Assembly (NCBI GenBank): GCA_011065005.1
Contig: JAAKFP010000182.1
Location: 1 to 5,494 of the forward strand
DNA: 5,494 nt
Direction of reading: 5' to 3'
Source: Chlamydiota bacterium
GTDB taxonomy: Bacteria; Chlamydiota; Chlamydiia; Chlamydiales; Waddliaceae
Below the pieces are notes generated by a model. That model ran no database searches, had not been told where the DNA came from, and saw nothing but the letters and a program-made list of their open reading frames with translations. Made by a program: the position numbers and the translations under genes. This document shows, piece by piece, positions 1 to 5,494 of this stretch. Each line of letters opens with the position of its first letter. Position 1 is the stretch's first letter.

Positions 1-353
1 TTGAATCAAGAAAAAACAGAAGAGTTAGAGGTCTGAAGAGAGTTAAAAAATGGCCCCTGAACTAGGGGGTAAAAATTGAATATATTTCCCCATCAAAACC
101 CTCTATTCGTTTCACCCCAGGCCTGACCCTTTTTTCTGACCCTTTTTTTTCAGGCCTGACCCTTTTTTTGACCCTTTTTTTTGATAAGTAATGAATACAA
201 TTTTGAACGAATAATCTTTTCGTTATTAAAGAAACAACGTAATGCTGAAGGTTGCAGTTAAAGGGGACGTTGGTGCATTGTGCATAACTTAGCAAAAGCC
301 ATAAGTGGAAGTGTGTATGGAACCGGAGAAACACTAAAGGCATCCCATCGTTG
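1..353. other. Left flank with no supported gene
   Basis: I see no complete gene here. A short open frame at 1-36 (+) ends in TGA and could be the last eleven codons of a gene cut by the window edge, but a second frame is also open to 65, so neither can be chosen. A small hairpin, CCCCT/AGGGG, lies at 54-68 but has no T-run after it. The repeat cluster at 118-182 is described separately. From 183 to 353 the DNA is AT-rich with stops in all frames except a minus-strand frame whose translation (runs of Lys, Arg, Gly from the repeats) does not look like protein. A weak promoter-like pair, TTGAAC (203-208) and TATTAA (224-229), has only a 15-base spacer and is not convincing. Confidence 0.6.
118..182. 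repeat. REP-like CAGGCCTGACCC / poly-T repeat cluster
   Basis: Four TGACCC units, at 124, 137, 157 and 169, are each followed by 6-8 T. Two of them are preceded by CAGGC, giving two copies of CAGGCCTGACCC (118-129 and 151-162). CAGGCCTG is a perfect 8-base palindrome. Read on the minus strand the units are AAAAAGGGTCAGGCCTG. Short GGGTCAGGCCTGA-type sequences are, to my knowledge, often found beside genes for REP-associated tyrosine transposases (RAYTs). A decayed RAYT lies about 170 bases to the right, with this cluster on its 3' side, so the cluster is probably its cognate repeat. The repeat copies are seen directly; the link to the transposase is inference. Confidence 0.65.
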
Positions 354-786
354 CTAAGGGATCGTTAAAAAATAACATTTGCACAGTTCGGCGGCGGTCT
401 GAGTCAATCTGCTGTCGGACTGTGCCTTTTTCGCAATCGGCTGAGAGAACTGTGGTCACGCGACAGCCTCTCAGTCAAGATTGACAACGACGCCATTTTG
501 GTTCTCGTAGCCACCAGCGCAAGAACCGCTCATTCGCTGACCACCGCTGCATCCCGTGAGGCCCCACATAGTTGTTCCTCCGAAACCTTAAATTGTTCGC
601 AAGTGACGCGAATCAAGTCCGGCAGCCCTACCTGCAGGTTGCCGTCTACAAATCGAATGAACAACTCGAGTTCATCAACTTCTGCATTCGCAAACCTCTT
701 TACAAACTCGATATCAGCAAATGCCCCCAGTTTTGACGAACGGTGAATCGTCTCGACCTGATCCTTTGCAACTGAAAAAATCAGGG
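354..786 (-). pseudogene. REP-associated tyrosine transposase remnant, C-terminal DnaA-C-like domain
   Basis: Read on the minus strand from about 786, an open frame with no start codon encodes the back half of a RAYT-type transposase. It includes LPDLIRVTCEQFKVSEEQL and then, after a break, SLSILTERLSRDHSSLSRL. This is the helix-turn-helix pattern of the DnaA-C-like domain found at the C-terminus of many RAYTs (compare the family pattern of RR-x-L-x-RDHSTLSR). An in-frame TGA at 530-532 falls where the family usually has Arg (CGA to TGA would explain it). A one-base loss near 431-439 moves the frame, which then continues as AKKAQSDSRLTQTAAELCK to a TAG at 354-356. The N-terminal catalytic Y1 transposase (HUH/Tyr) domain is missing: the frame meets TAG at 836-838 with no recognisable sequence before about 786. 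GC is about 54% at 421-600 (hand count 97 of 180), well above the neighbouring genes, which suggests acquisition from elsewhere. The family is judged by eye. A fragment of true DnaA is less likely, because DnaA has the GGRDHTTV signature and a different spacing. Confidence 0.72.
381..431 (+). terminator. Hairpin plus T5, possible intrinsic terminator
   Basis: Arms 381-395 and 411-425 pair over 15 consecutive positions in plus-strand RNA, with 12 Watson-Crick and 3 G-U pairs around a 15-base loop. C426 and five T (427-431) follow. In minus-strand RNA the same three positions become A-C mismatches, and the nearest T-run is displaced eight bases from the stem. The structure therefore fits a plus-strand transcript better. 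No plus-strand gene ending here was found, and the hairpin overlaps the tail of the transposase remnant, so it may instead be a degenerate transposon-associated palindrome. Confidence 0.4.
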
Positions 787-797
787 ATTGCTTTTTT

Positions 798-829
798 TTG
801 ACGGAATAAAAACGAATTTCAGCTATAGT
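798..829 (+). promoter_or_regulatory. Weak sigma-70-like promoter candidate for the ankyrin-patatin gene
   Basis: TATAGT at 824-829 is a good -10 match and lies 33 bases before the ATG at 863. The only -35-like hexamer nearby, TTGACG at 798-803, is 20 bases away, longer than the usual 16-18, so the pairing is doubtful. The site lies just to the right of the truncated end of the transposase remnant, in AT-rich DNA preceded by a T8 tract. Confidence 0.3.
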
Positions 830-850
830 GTTGTTCTAACCGTAAACCGT

Positions 851-855
851 GAGGG
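851..855 (+). promoter_or_regulatory. Ribosome binding site deciding the start at 863
   Basis: GAGGG sits seven bases before ATG 863. The frame is open further upstream to a TTG at 788, but that codon has no purine-rich site at the right distance, would add 25 residues of non-conserved appearance, and would place the start on the edge of the transposase remnant and inside the promoter candidate. The ATG at 863 is therefore preferred. Confidence 0.7.
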
Positions 856-862
856 AAATAAA

Positions 863-3754
863 ATGGAAGCAGATTTAGTCAGTAAAGCAAGTTCTTCAAG
901 TTCAGTAAGTGGATCTAGTATTCCGGTGCCTCATTTGCCTGAAGACTGGGATTTATTGAAGAGAATAGGGAGTGTTTTTAGTGTCTCCGTTTCAGAAAGC
1001 TATCAGGAGACAAAGGCAAACTGTTTCAATGCGGTAGTACAAGCCTTTGAGGACGAACAGTGGAGTGTGATTAATGCCAATCATGACGACCTCACAAAGT
1101 TGACCGATAGCTATGGGAGGACCTTATTGATTTATGCAGTTTCAGAATGGAAAGAGGATTGGATCGCAAGATGTATTGATTATAAGGTAGCTATTCATGA
1201 GTGTGACCTTGAAGGGAACACAGCTTTGCATCATGCCGCTAAAGAGGGGGCGGTACATTTGCTTCAGTGTTTATTAAGTGACATCGATGTACAGGCGACA
1301 AACCATCATGGAGAAACACCTCTTCATATTGCTATCCAGGCAGGTGAAGCAGAAGCTGTCGGTAAGCTCCTTGATGAGGGAGCGAATGTTAATTCAAGGG
1401 TGTTGTATCAAGGGAAGATTCAAGTCAATGCTCTTCAGCTTGCCGTATTGAGAGGAGAGACAAGGTGTGTGGATTTTCTTCTCGAAACAAAGGAATGCAA
1501 TGTTGACAATAACGTTCCCAATATTGGGAATCTCTTACATGTTGCCATCTATTTCAGTCAAATTGGTATGTTGAAACACCTTTTTGAGGCACATTTTCCA
1601 ATCATTACAAGTCTCATTGAGAGGAAAAACGATGACGGGAAATCCCCTCTAGGTTTGGCCGCAGAAGTTGGGGAAATCGAAGCTCTTGTTTTCTTGAGTG
1701 AAAAGGATGCAAATTTAGAGTCGCGTGATAATGATAATTGCACACCTTTGCATTTAGCAGCTCGAGGTTGTCAACAGAATGCGATTAGCACTCTTGCATA
1801 CTTGGGATGTGATTTATTTGCAGTAGACAGTAATGTACAGAACGCCCAAAGCATAGTAGAAAATGGGCCTAAGACAAGTGAAGCACGATCAACAACGAAC
1901 CTTCTCAAACGTTTGATACGACTGGGAGAAAAAGTTCGGTCGGCTCCTCCTAATTTTGTTTCGACGCCCCCAGTGAATCTTGTTTTTAAAGGAGGAGGAC
2001 CGAAAGGAATAGCCTATGGTGGTGTGATTGAAACGTTAGAGGCAACAGGGAACTTAAAAGGGGTCAAACGTGTGGCAGGGACATCGGCAGGGGCTATTGC
2101 CGCTATGCTCCTTGCTTTGGGATACAACTCTGCAGAAATCAAAGATGTTTTGAAGACAACCGATCTGACCACCTTTTTGGATCATCCGCTAAGCAAGACC
2201 AGACTTGAAACAGCTTTCAGAGAAAGAACGGAAAATATCGGAGCCGTTATAAAAAGTCTTCATCAGACATACAAAACCGCTGTAAGAGTGTATCAAGATC
2301 CTACAGTTGTAGTCACAGCTGCTCTTAAAGCGCTATGGAAAACAACAGGTATATGTGAAGGGAATGTTTTCCTGCAGTGGGCTCAGGAAAAAATTGCAAA
2401 TAAAGTTGGGGATCCCCACCTCACTTTTGGAGAGCTCCACGAGTTGGTGAAAAAGCCTGGAAGCCCTTACAAAGAACTACATATATTTGGAACAAAACTT
2501 ACGGGTCAATCACAGATTTTCCGTTTTAGTTCTGAAGACCCCTCATGTAAGGATATGATTATTGCTGATGCATTACGAATCTCTATGTCAATTCCCGGTG
2601 TTTTTCTCCCCCACCACATCCATGTTAAAGAAGATGGAAGACGTGTAGCGTTTAGAGAAAAGGGGGATTTTGTTGATGGCGGGATGCTCTATAATCTTCC
2701 CGTCGAAGAATTTGATCAGAAACGGTATGTTCAAGGAGTGGAATCAGAAGAAGAAGCTTTGTGTCCTATTTTCAATAAGCGGACCCTTGGTTTTAACCTC
2801 TATTCATCCCTATCCGCGCCTGCTGAGGAAAGACCCGTAGAAACAGTTGGGGATCTTCTTTTGAATCTGGCGAAGGTCTATTTCCATGCTGGGGACAGTA
2901 TACGCAGGCTCAATCCCTACAATATGACACGAATTGTCAACATAGACGTCAAAGAGGTGGGTACTTTAAGCTTTTCTCTCACTGATAAACAGAAAGATAC
3001 CCTTGTTCAGTCGGGTAGTGATGCTGTCACAGACTTTTTTACAAAGTCGTCACCAAATCGTTTCGTAATGAAGAGGGAAGAGATCAACAAATACAATGAA
3101 ACTGGACTCACGCAACTTCACGAAGCAGTGATTGCCGGAGACGTTAAAAAAGTGACCTCTTTACTCAATCAAGGGGCTGATCCGACTAAGGAAGTAGAAA
3201 AAAAAGATCCTGAACATGAAAGTGAGTTTTATGAGTATCAATCGCTTCATATTGCTTCAAAACTTGGACATGAAGAAATCGTTCGTTTGTTGGTAAGGAA
3301 AAAAGCGCCGATCAATGGACAAGGGAGATTCGGACGAACCTCTCTTCACATGTCTACTCATAATGGGCACCTTGAAATAACAAAATTTCTTCTATCACAA
3401 GGAGCGAATCCGAACGCACGTGCAGGTGAAGACGATCACTTTATTACCCCTCTTCATGCGGCTGTTGGGTGTGATCGTTTTGATATTGTCGCTGAATTGC
3501 TAAAAAGCCCTAAAATCAATCTTGACGTAAGAGATTCGGACAACCACACACCATTCTACAATGCCGTTCAGATGGCTCGTCCTGGTCTCGTCAAATTAAT
3601 CTCTGAATCTTCAAGATTCTCACTTCCCTCAGATGATAAAGACCCAAACAGTTTAAGTAGCCTATTTGAACTGAATCGAAGAAACCAAGGAAAGAGATCT
3701 CTTAAGGAAGACGCAGATCAAATTGAAAATCTATTAAACTCATTGAGAAGGTAG
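863..3754 (+). CDS. Ankyrin repeat / patatin-like phospholipase / ankyrin repeat protein
   Basis: This gene encodes a 963-residue predicted lipid acyl hydrolase (phospholipase A type) flanked by protein-binding repeats. Residues 1-82 start with a Ser-rich polar stretch and show no Sec signal peptide. About seven ankyrin-type repeats follow at residues 83-322 (for example GNTALHHAAKEG, GETPLHIAIQAG, CTPLHLAARG). The patatin domain covers about 372-725. It has the oxyanion-hole loop GGGPKG (377-382), the nucleophile elbow GTSAG with Ser408, the catalytic Asp605 in DGGMLYNLPV, and a patatin-like end (LSFSLTDKQKDTL, near 703). All key residues are present, so the enzyme should be active. Roughly five further ankyrin repeats occupy 747-914 (SLHIASKLGHEEIV, TSLHMSTHNGHLEI), before a charged tail rich in Lys and Arg. 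I see no transmembrane segment. Patatins hydrolyse membrane phospholipids, and ankyrin repeats in intracellular bacteria commonly bind host proteins, so a secreted host-membrane effector is plausible. Toxin or anti-phage effector roles are alternatives. It is followed after 71 bases, without a terminator, by the nucleotidyltransferase gene. The domain calls are strong; the biological role is inferred. Confidence 0.93.
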   Translation: MEADLVSKASSSSSVSGSSIPVPHLPEDWDLLKRIGSVFSVSVSESYQETKANCFNAVVQAFEDEQWSVINANHDDLTKLTDSYGRTLLIYAVSEWKEDWIARCIDYKVAIHECDLEGNTALHHAAKEGAVHLLQCLLSDIDVQATNHHGETPLHIAIQAGEAEAVGKLLDEGANVNSRVLYQGKIQVNALQLAVLRGETRCVDFLLETKECNVDNNVPNIGNLLHVAIYFSQIGMLKHLFEAHFPIITSLIERKNDDGKSPLGLAAEVGEIEALVFLSEKDANLESRDNDNCTPLHLAARGCQQNAISTLAYLGCDLFAVDSNVQNAQSIVENGPKTSEARSTTNLLKRLIRLGEKVRSAPPNFVSTPPVNLVFKGGGPKGIAYGGVIETLEATGNLKGVKRVAGTSAGAIAAMLLALGYNSAEIKDVLKTTDLTTFLDHPLSKTRLETAFRERTENIGAVIKSLHQTYKTAVRVYQDPTVVVTAALKALWKTTGICEGNVFLQWAQEKIANKVGDPHLTFGELHELVKKPGSPYKELHIFGTKLTGQSQIFRFSSEDPSCKDMIIADALRISMSIPGVFLPHHIHVKEDGRRVAFREKGDFVDGGMLYNLPVEEFDQKRYVQGVESEEEALCPIFNKRTLGFNLYSSLSAPAEERPVETVGDLLLNLAKVYFHAGDSIRRLNPYNMTRIVNIDVKEVGTLSFSLTDKQKDTLVQSGSDAVTDFFTKSSPNRFVMKREEINKYNETGLTQLHEAVIAGDVKKVTSLLNQGADPTKEVEKKDPEHESEFYEYQSLHIASKLGHEEIVRLLVRKKAPINGQGRFGRTSLHMSTHNGHLEITKFLLSQGANPNARAGEDDHFITPLHAAVGCDRFDIVAELLKSPKINLDVRDSDNHTPFYNAVQMARPGLVKLISESSRFSLPSDDKDPNSLSSLFELNRRNQGKRSLKEDADQIENLLNSLRR

Positions 3755-3815
3755 GCATGATGACGCCTGTAGATAGGGAAGATCTCTGAGAAGAAGTCAT
3801 ATTCAAGTGCTAATG

Positions 3816-3821
3816 AGGAGG
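3816..3821 (+). promoter_or_regulatory. Perfect AGGAGG ribosome binding site for the GTG-start gene
   Basis: AGGAGG lies four bases before GTG 3826. An in-frame TGA at 3814-3816 immediately upstream rules out a longer protein, and the next in-frame ATG is at 4078, so the GTG is the start. The strong site with slightly short spacing may compensate for the GTG codon. Confidence 0.75.
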
Positions 3822-3825
3822 TACT

Positions 3826-5494
3826 GTGGAAGCGTGCGATACAATTCATTTAGATCAGAATTCTGATGATAATACAACCGCCACGGGAGGAAGCTCCACT
3901 GATATTCAGTTTCTCGATACCATCGATGAGTCGATCAGTATTAAGGGAAACTCCGCAGAGGCATTAGAAAGAATCCTTCTTTTTTTTCTTGATGTAGATG
4001 TACGAACTCCTATAAATCAGATTCAAAGAGTCTATTCATATTTGCATAACATCATCCCATTTCTGGATAAAGGAGAAATGGAAAAGCTTCGAGAGGACGT
4101 ATTTCCAAAGCTTCAATATTTCCCGATTCTTCATCAAGAGCAGATGCAACTAGCTGTTGAAATCGCAGAATGGCACCTTATGGTTAGTTCTTCTGTTCCT
4201 TTGGAACAATTGCTTACACAGTACCTTCAGTCCATGCATTACTATTCAAAAGCTATTTTAATTGCTGAACTGAATGACAGCTCACAACTGGAACTCTTAC
4301 GTTTTGGTATTTCAAAAGTGTTCATGAGAGTGATCAAAGATCAGTCCACCTTTAGGGATCGTTTAGATCGAGCACGTCGAGAAGTAGATCCAGATAAATT
4401 TGGACGAGTGTTAGCTGAAATAGAAATTTTGAAGCAATATCGATGCGATCACGAAGATCACACATTTCTTAAAGGTCTTATTGAACAAGCGGGAAGAATA
4501 TTGGCAAATATTACCTTGAAAAATCAAGAGAAATTCAAATGCTTTTCACCATTCGTGCGTCAAAAACTTATAGAAAAATTTGATGCAACTGACATTAATC
4601 ACACCACTCAAGGATATCGCAACGCAATACAAAACTTTCGAGGCATATTCCGAAAAGAAATAGACGATTTTTCCTCGGAGCTCAATGACTTTAATGCAGT
4701 GCGGAAGAGTCAACAGATTATACAGGATCATTTTTTGCGCTTTTTTCAAGAGAAATTGGTAGAACACGTTTTTGCCTTTATAGGACCCCCTCCATGTGCA
4801 TATGATCTTCGAGCGATGGGTTCAATAGGTAGAGGAGAGCTGTGTCCCTATTCTGATTTGGAGTGGATGATTCTCATCGAGGATGAGAAGCATTTCGATT
4901 ACTTTCAGAAACTCGCACAAATCATAAAACTCCAGATTGTTTCTCTAGGGGAAACGGCAGCATCAAATCTTCCTGTGTTTAGCTGTCTTGGAGACAAGCA
5001 TAAATCTGGCTTTCATGTTGATTCGGGAAGTGATCCTGTAGATGCAACATTAGAGCTCATAAGAACTCCACAAGCAATGGCTTGTAAGCAAAAAGCTTGG
5101 GATGGTGAGAAAGAGCATTCTGATGCATGCTTACCGGTTCACACGTTGAGAAAATCGTGCAGTTTATTGAGTGATCACTCATTTTTGTTTACTGAATATG
5201 AAAATGAAATGGAAAAAATCCTTTCACTTCCCCTTCCAGAGGGAGAACAAATTCTTCTTGGGAAGACGATAGGGCAAAGGCGTGCCCTTGGGCTTTTAGG
5301 AGAACAACTGAAAGCCTATGGAGAGTGTTTCAAAACCCCACCGGAAAAGCAAACCGTACTCGATATCAAGGAGCAGTTTATTCAGCTCATCAACTATTGT
5401 CTGAATGATCTTGCCCTGTACTACAATATCCGGGAGGTGAACACTCTCGATATCATTGATGCTCTTGTTGAAAAAGAGGTCTTTACCGAACGAA
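3826..5494 (+). CDS. GlnD-like (DUF294-type) nucleotidyltransferase protein, 3' end outside window
   Basis: This frame starts at GTG 3826 and is open to the window edge; 556 codons are visible. Residues 1-40 are polar and probably disordered. Residues from about 40 to 310 look helical, without a recognised motif. The nucleotidyltransferase core begins near 328 with LRAMGSIGRGELCPYSDLEW: Gly332-Ser333 and Arg336-Gly-Glu correspond to the GlnD/DUF294 pattern G-S/G-x-G-R-x-E-L-x-P-x-S-D-x-D, and Asp344 and Glu346 are the expected metal ligands. Glu346 replaces the usual second Asp. Later blocks, GFHVDSG (near 397), ELIRTP (410-415) and LDIKEQF followed by LALYYNI and NTLDIID (512-545), resemble the region after the core in large DUF294-type proteins that I recall from environmental Chlamydiae. 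Family members can transfer nucleotides to proteins or other substrates; the substrate here is unknown. I see no signal peptide or membrane segment. It follows the ankyrin-patatin gene by 71 bases and is probably in the same transcript. Its C-terminus (helical repeats or TPRs in some relatives) cannot be seen. The superfamily call is fairly sure; the function is open. Confidence 0.82.
   Translation, partial: MEACDTIHLDQNSDDNTTATGGSSTDIQFLDTIDESISIKGNSAEALERILLFFLDVDVRTPINQIQRVYSYLHNIIPFLDKGEMEKLREDVFPKLQYFPILHQEQMQLAVEIAEWHLMVSSSVPLEQLLTQYLQSMHYYSKAILIAELNDSSQLELLRFGISKVFMRVIKDQSTFRDRLDRARREVDPDKFGRVLAEIEILKQYRCDHEDHTFLKGLIEQAGRILANITLKNQEKFKCFSPFVRQKLIEKFDATDINHTTQGYRNAIQNFRGIFRKEIDDFSSELNDFNAVRKSQQIIQDHFLRFFQEKLVEHVFAFIGPPPCAYDLRAMGSIGRGELCPYSDLEWMILIEDEKHFDYFQKLAQIIKLQIVSLGETAASNLPVFSCLGDKHKSGFHVDSGSDPVDATLELIRTPQAMACKQKAWDGEKEHSDACLPVHTLRKSCSLLSDHSFLFTEYENEMEKILSLPLPEGEQILLGKTIGQRRALGLLGEQLKAYGECFKTPPEKQTVLDIKEQFIQLINYCLNDLALYYNIREVNTLDIIDALVEKEVFTER

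Noticed and set aside
62..343. Minus-strand open frame of 93 codons
   Set aside because: Half of it is the translation of the TGACCC/poly-T repeats (Lys-Arg-Val-Arg-Pro runs), and no ribosome binding site or protein-like pattern is visible.
498..746. Plus-strand open frame of 82 codons
   Set aside because: It is the antisense of the transposase remnant; its Ser/Thr/Asn-rich translation has no family character, while the opposite strand reads as a DnaA-C-like domain.
765..800. AT-rich hairpin AATC-AGG-GATT followed by T8, as a terminator
   Set aside because: The stem is only four bases with no GC-rich core; too weak to call.
1558..1743. Minus-strand open frame inside the ankyrin-patatin gene
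   Set aside because: It lies wholly within a strongly supported coding frame on the other strand and has no family features.
3757..3789. Ten-codon ORF (ATG ATG ... TGA) between the two genes
   Set aside because: It follows closely after the patatin stop but has only a weak purine stretch before it and no attenuator structure or codon run that would make it a leader peptide.
4546..4767. Minus-strand open frame inside the nucleotidyltransferase gene
   Set aside because: It is the antisense shadow of the helical part of that protein; its hydrophobic look comes from complementing Lys/Glu codons.
863..5494. Classical CBASS operon (CD-NTase plus CapV)
   Set aside because: The nucleotidyltransferase carries a GlnD/DUF294-like motif, the patatin has ankyrin arrays absent from CapV, the gene order is inverted from the usual, and no Cap2/Cap3 genes are visible. 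Only the looser analogy is kept as a finding.
1..5494. CRISPR array, tRNA or rRNA
   Set aside because: No regularly spaced 20-40 base repeats with unique spacers and no cloverleaf or rRNA-like sequence were seen on either strand.

Overview
The window shows a moderately AT-rich bacterial chromosome segment. It carries two long plus-strand genes preceded by about 790 bases of decayed mobile DNA and repeats. The encoded protein families suggest an intracellular, amoeba- or protist-associated bacterium. An ankyrin-repeat/patatin phospholipase and a large GlnD-like (DUF294-type) nucleotidyltransferase are typical of environmental Chlamydiae (Parachlamydia/Simkania-like lineages). Legionellales or another endosymbiont cannot be excluded. 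No rRNA, tRNA or housekeeping gene is present to fix the taxonomy.

Layout. Positions 1-353 hold no credible complete gene. At 118-182 there is a cluster of TGACCC-T(n) units containing two copies of the palindrome CAGGCCTG. Positions 354-786 on the minus strand are the broken 3' part of a REP-associated tyrosine transposase (RAYT) that kept its DnaA-C-like DNA-binding domain. It is interrupted by one in-frame stop and one frameshift, lacks its 5' catalytic part, and is clearly more GC-rich (about 54%) than the genes to its right. A 15-bp hairpin (381-425) followed by T5 lies in its tail. A weak promoter candidate sits just beyond the truncated end of the remnant.

Positions 863-3754 (+) encode a 963-residue protein: seven N-terminal ankyrin-type repeats, a complete patatin-like phospholipase domain with an intact Ser/Asp dyad, then about five more ankyrin repeats. 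After 71 bases without a terminator, a GTG-start gene preceded by a perfect AGGAGG begins at 3826 and runs off the right edge with 556 codons visible. It encodes a mostly helical protein with a GlnD/DUF294-type nucleotidyltransferase core.

The two genes look co-transcribed. One is a predicted membrane-lipid hydrolase held between protein-binding repeats; the other is a predicted nucleotide-transfer enzyme. They may be two secreted host-directed effectors. Alternatively they may be an enzyme/effector pair loosely analogous to CBASS systems, where a nucleotidyltransferase product switches on a patatin phospholipase. That second reading is inference only, because this nucleotidyltransferase is of the GlnD/DUF294 type and not a recognisable CD-NTase.
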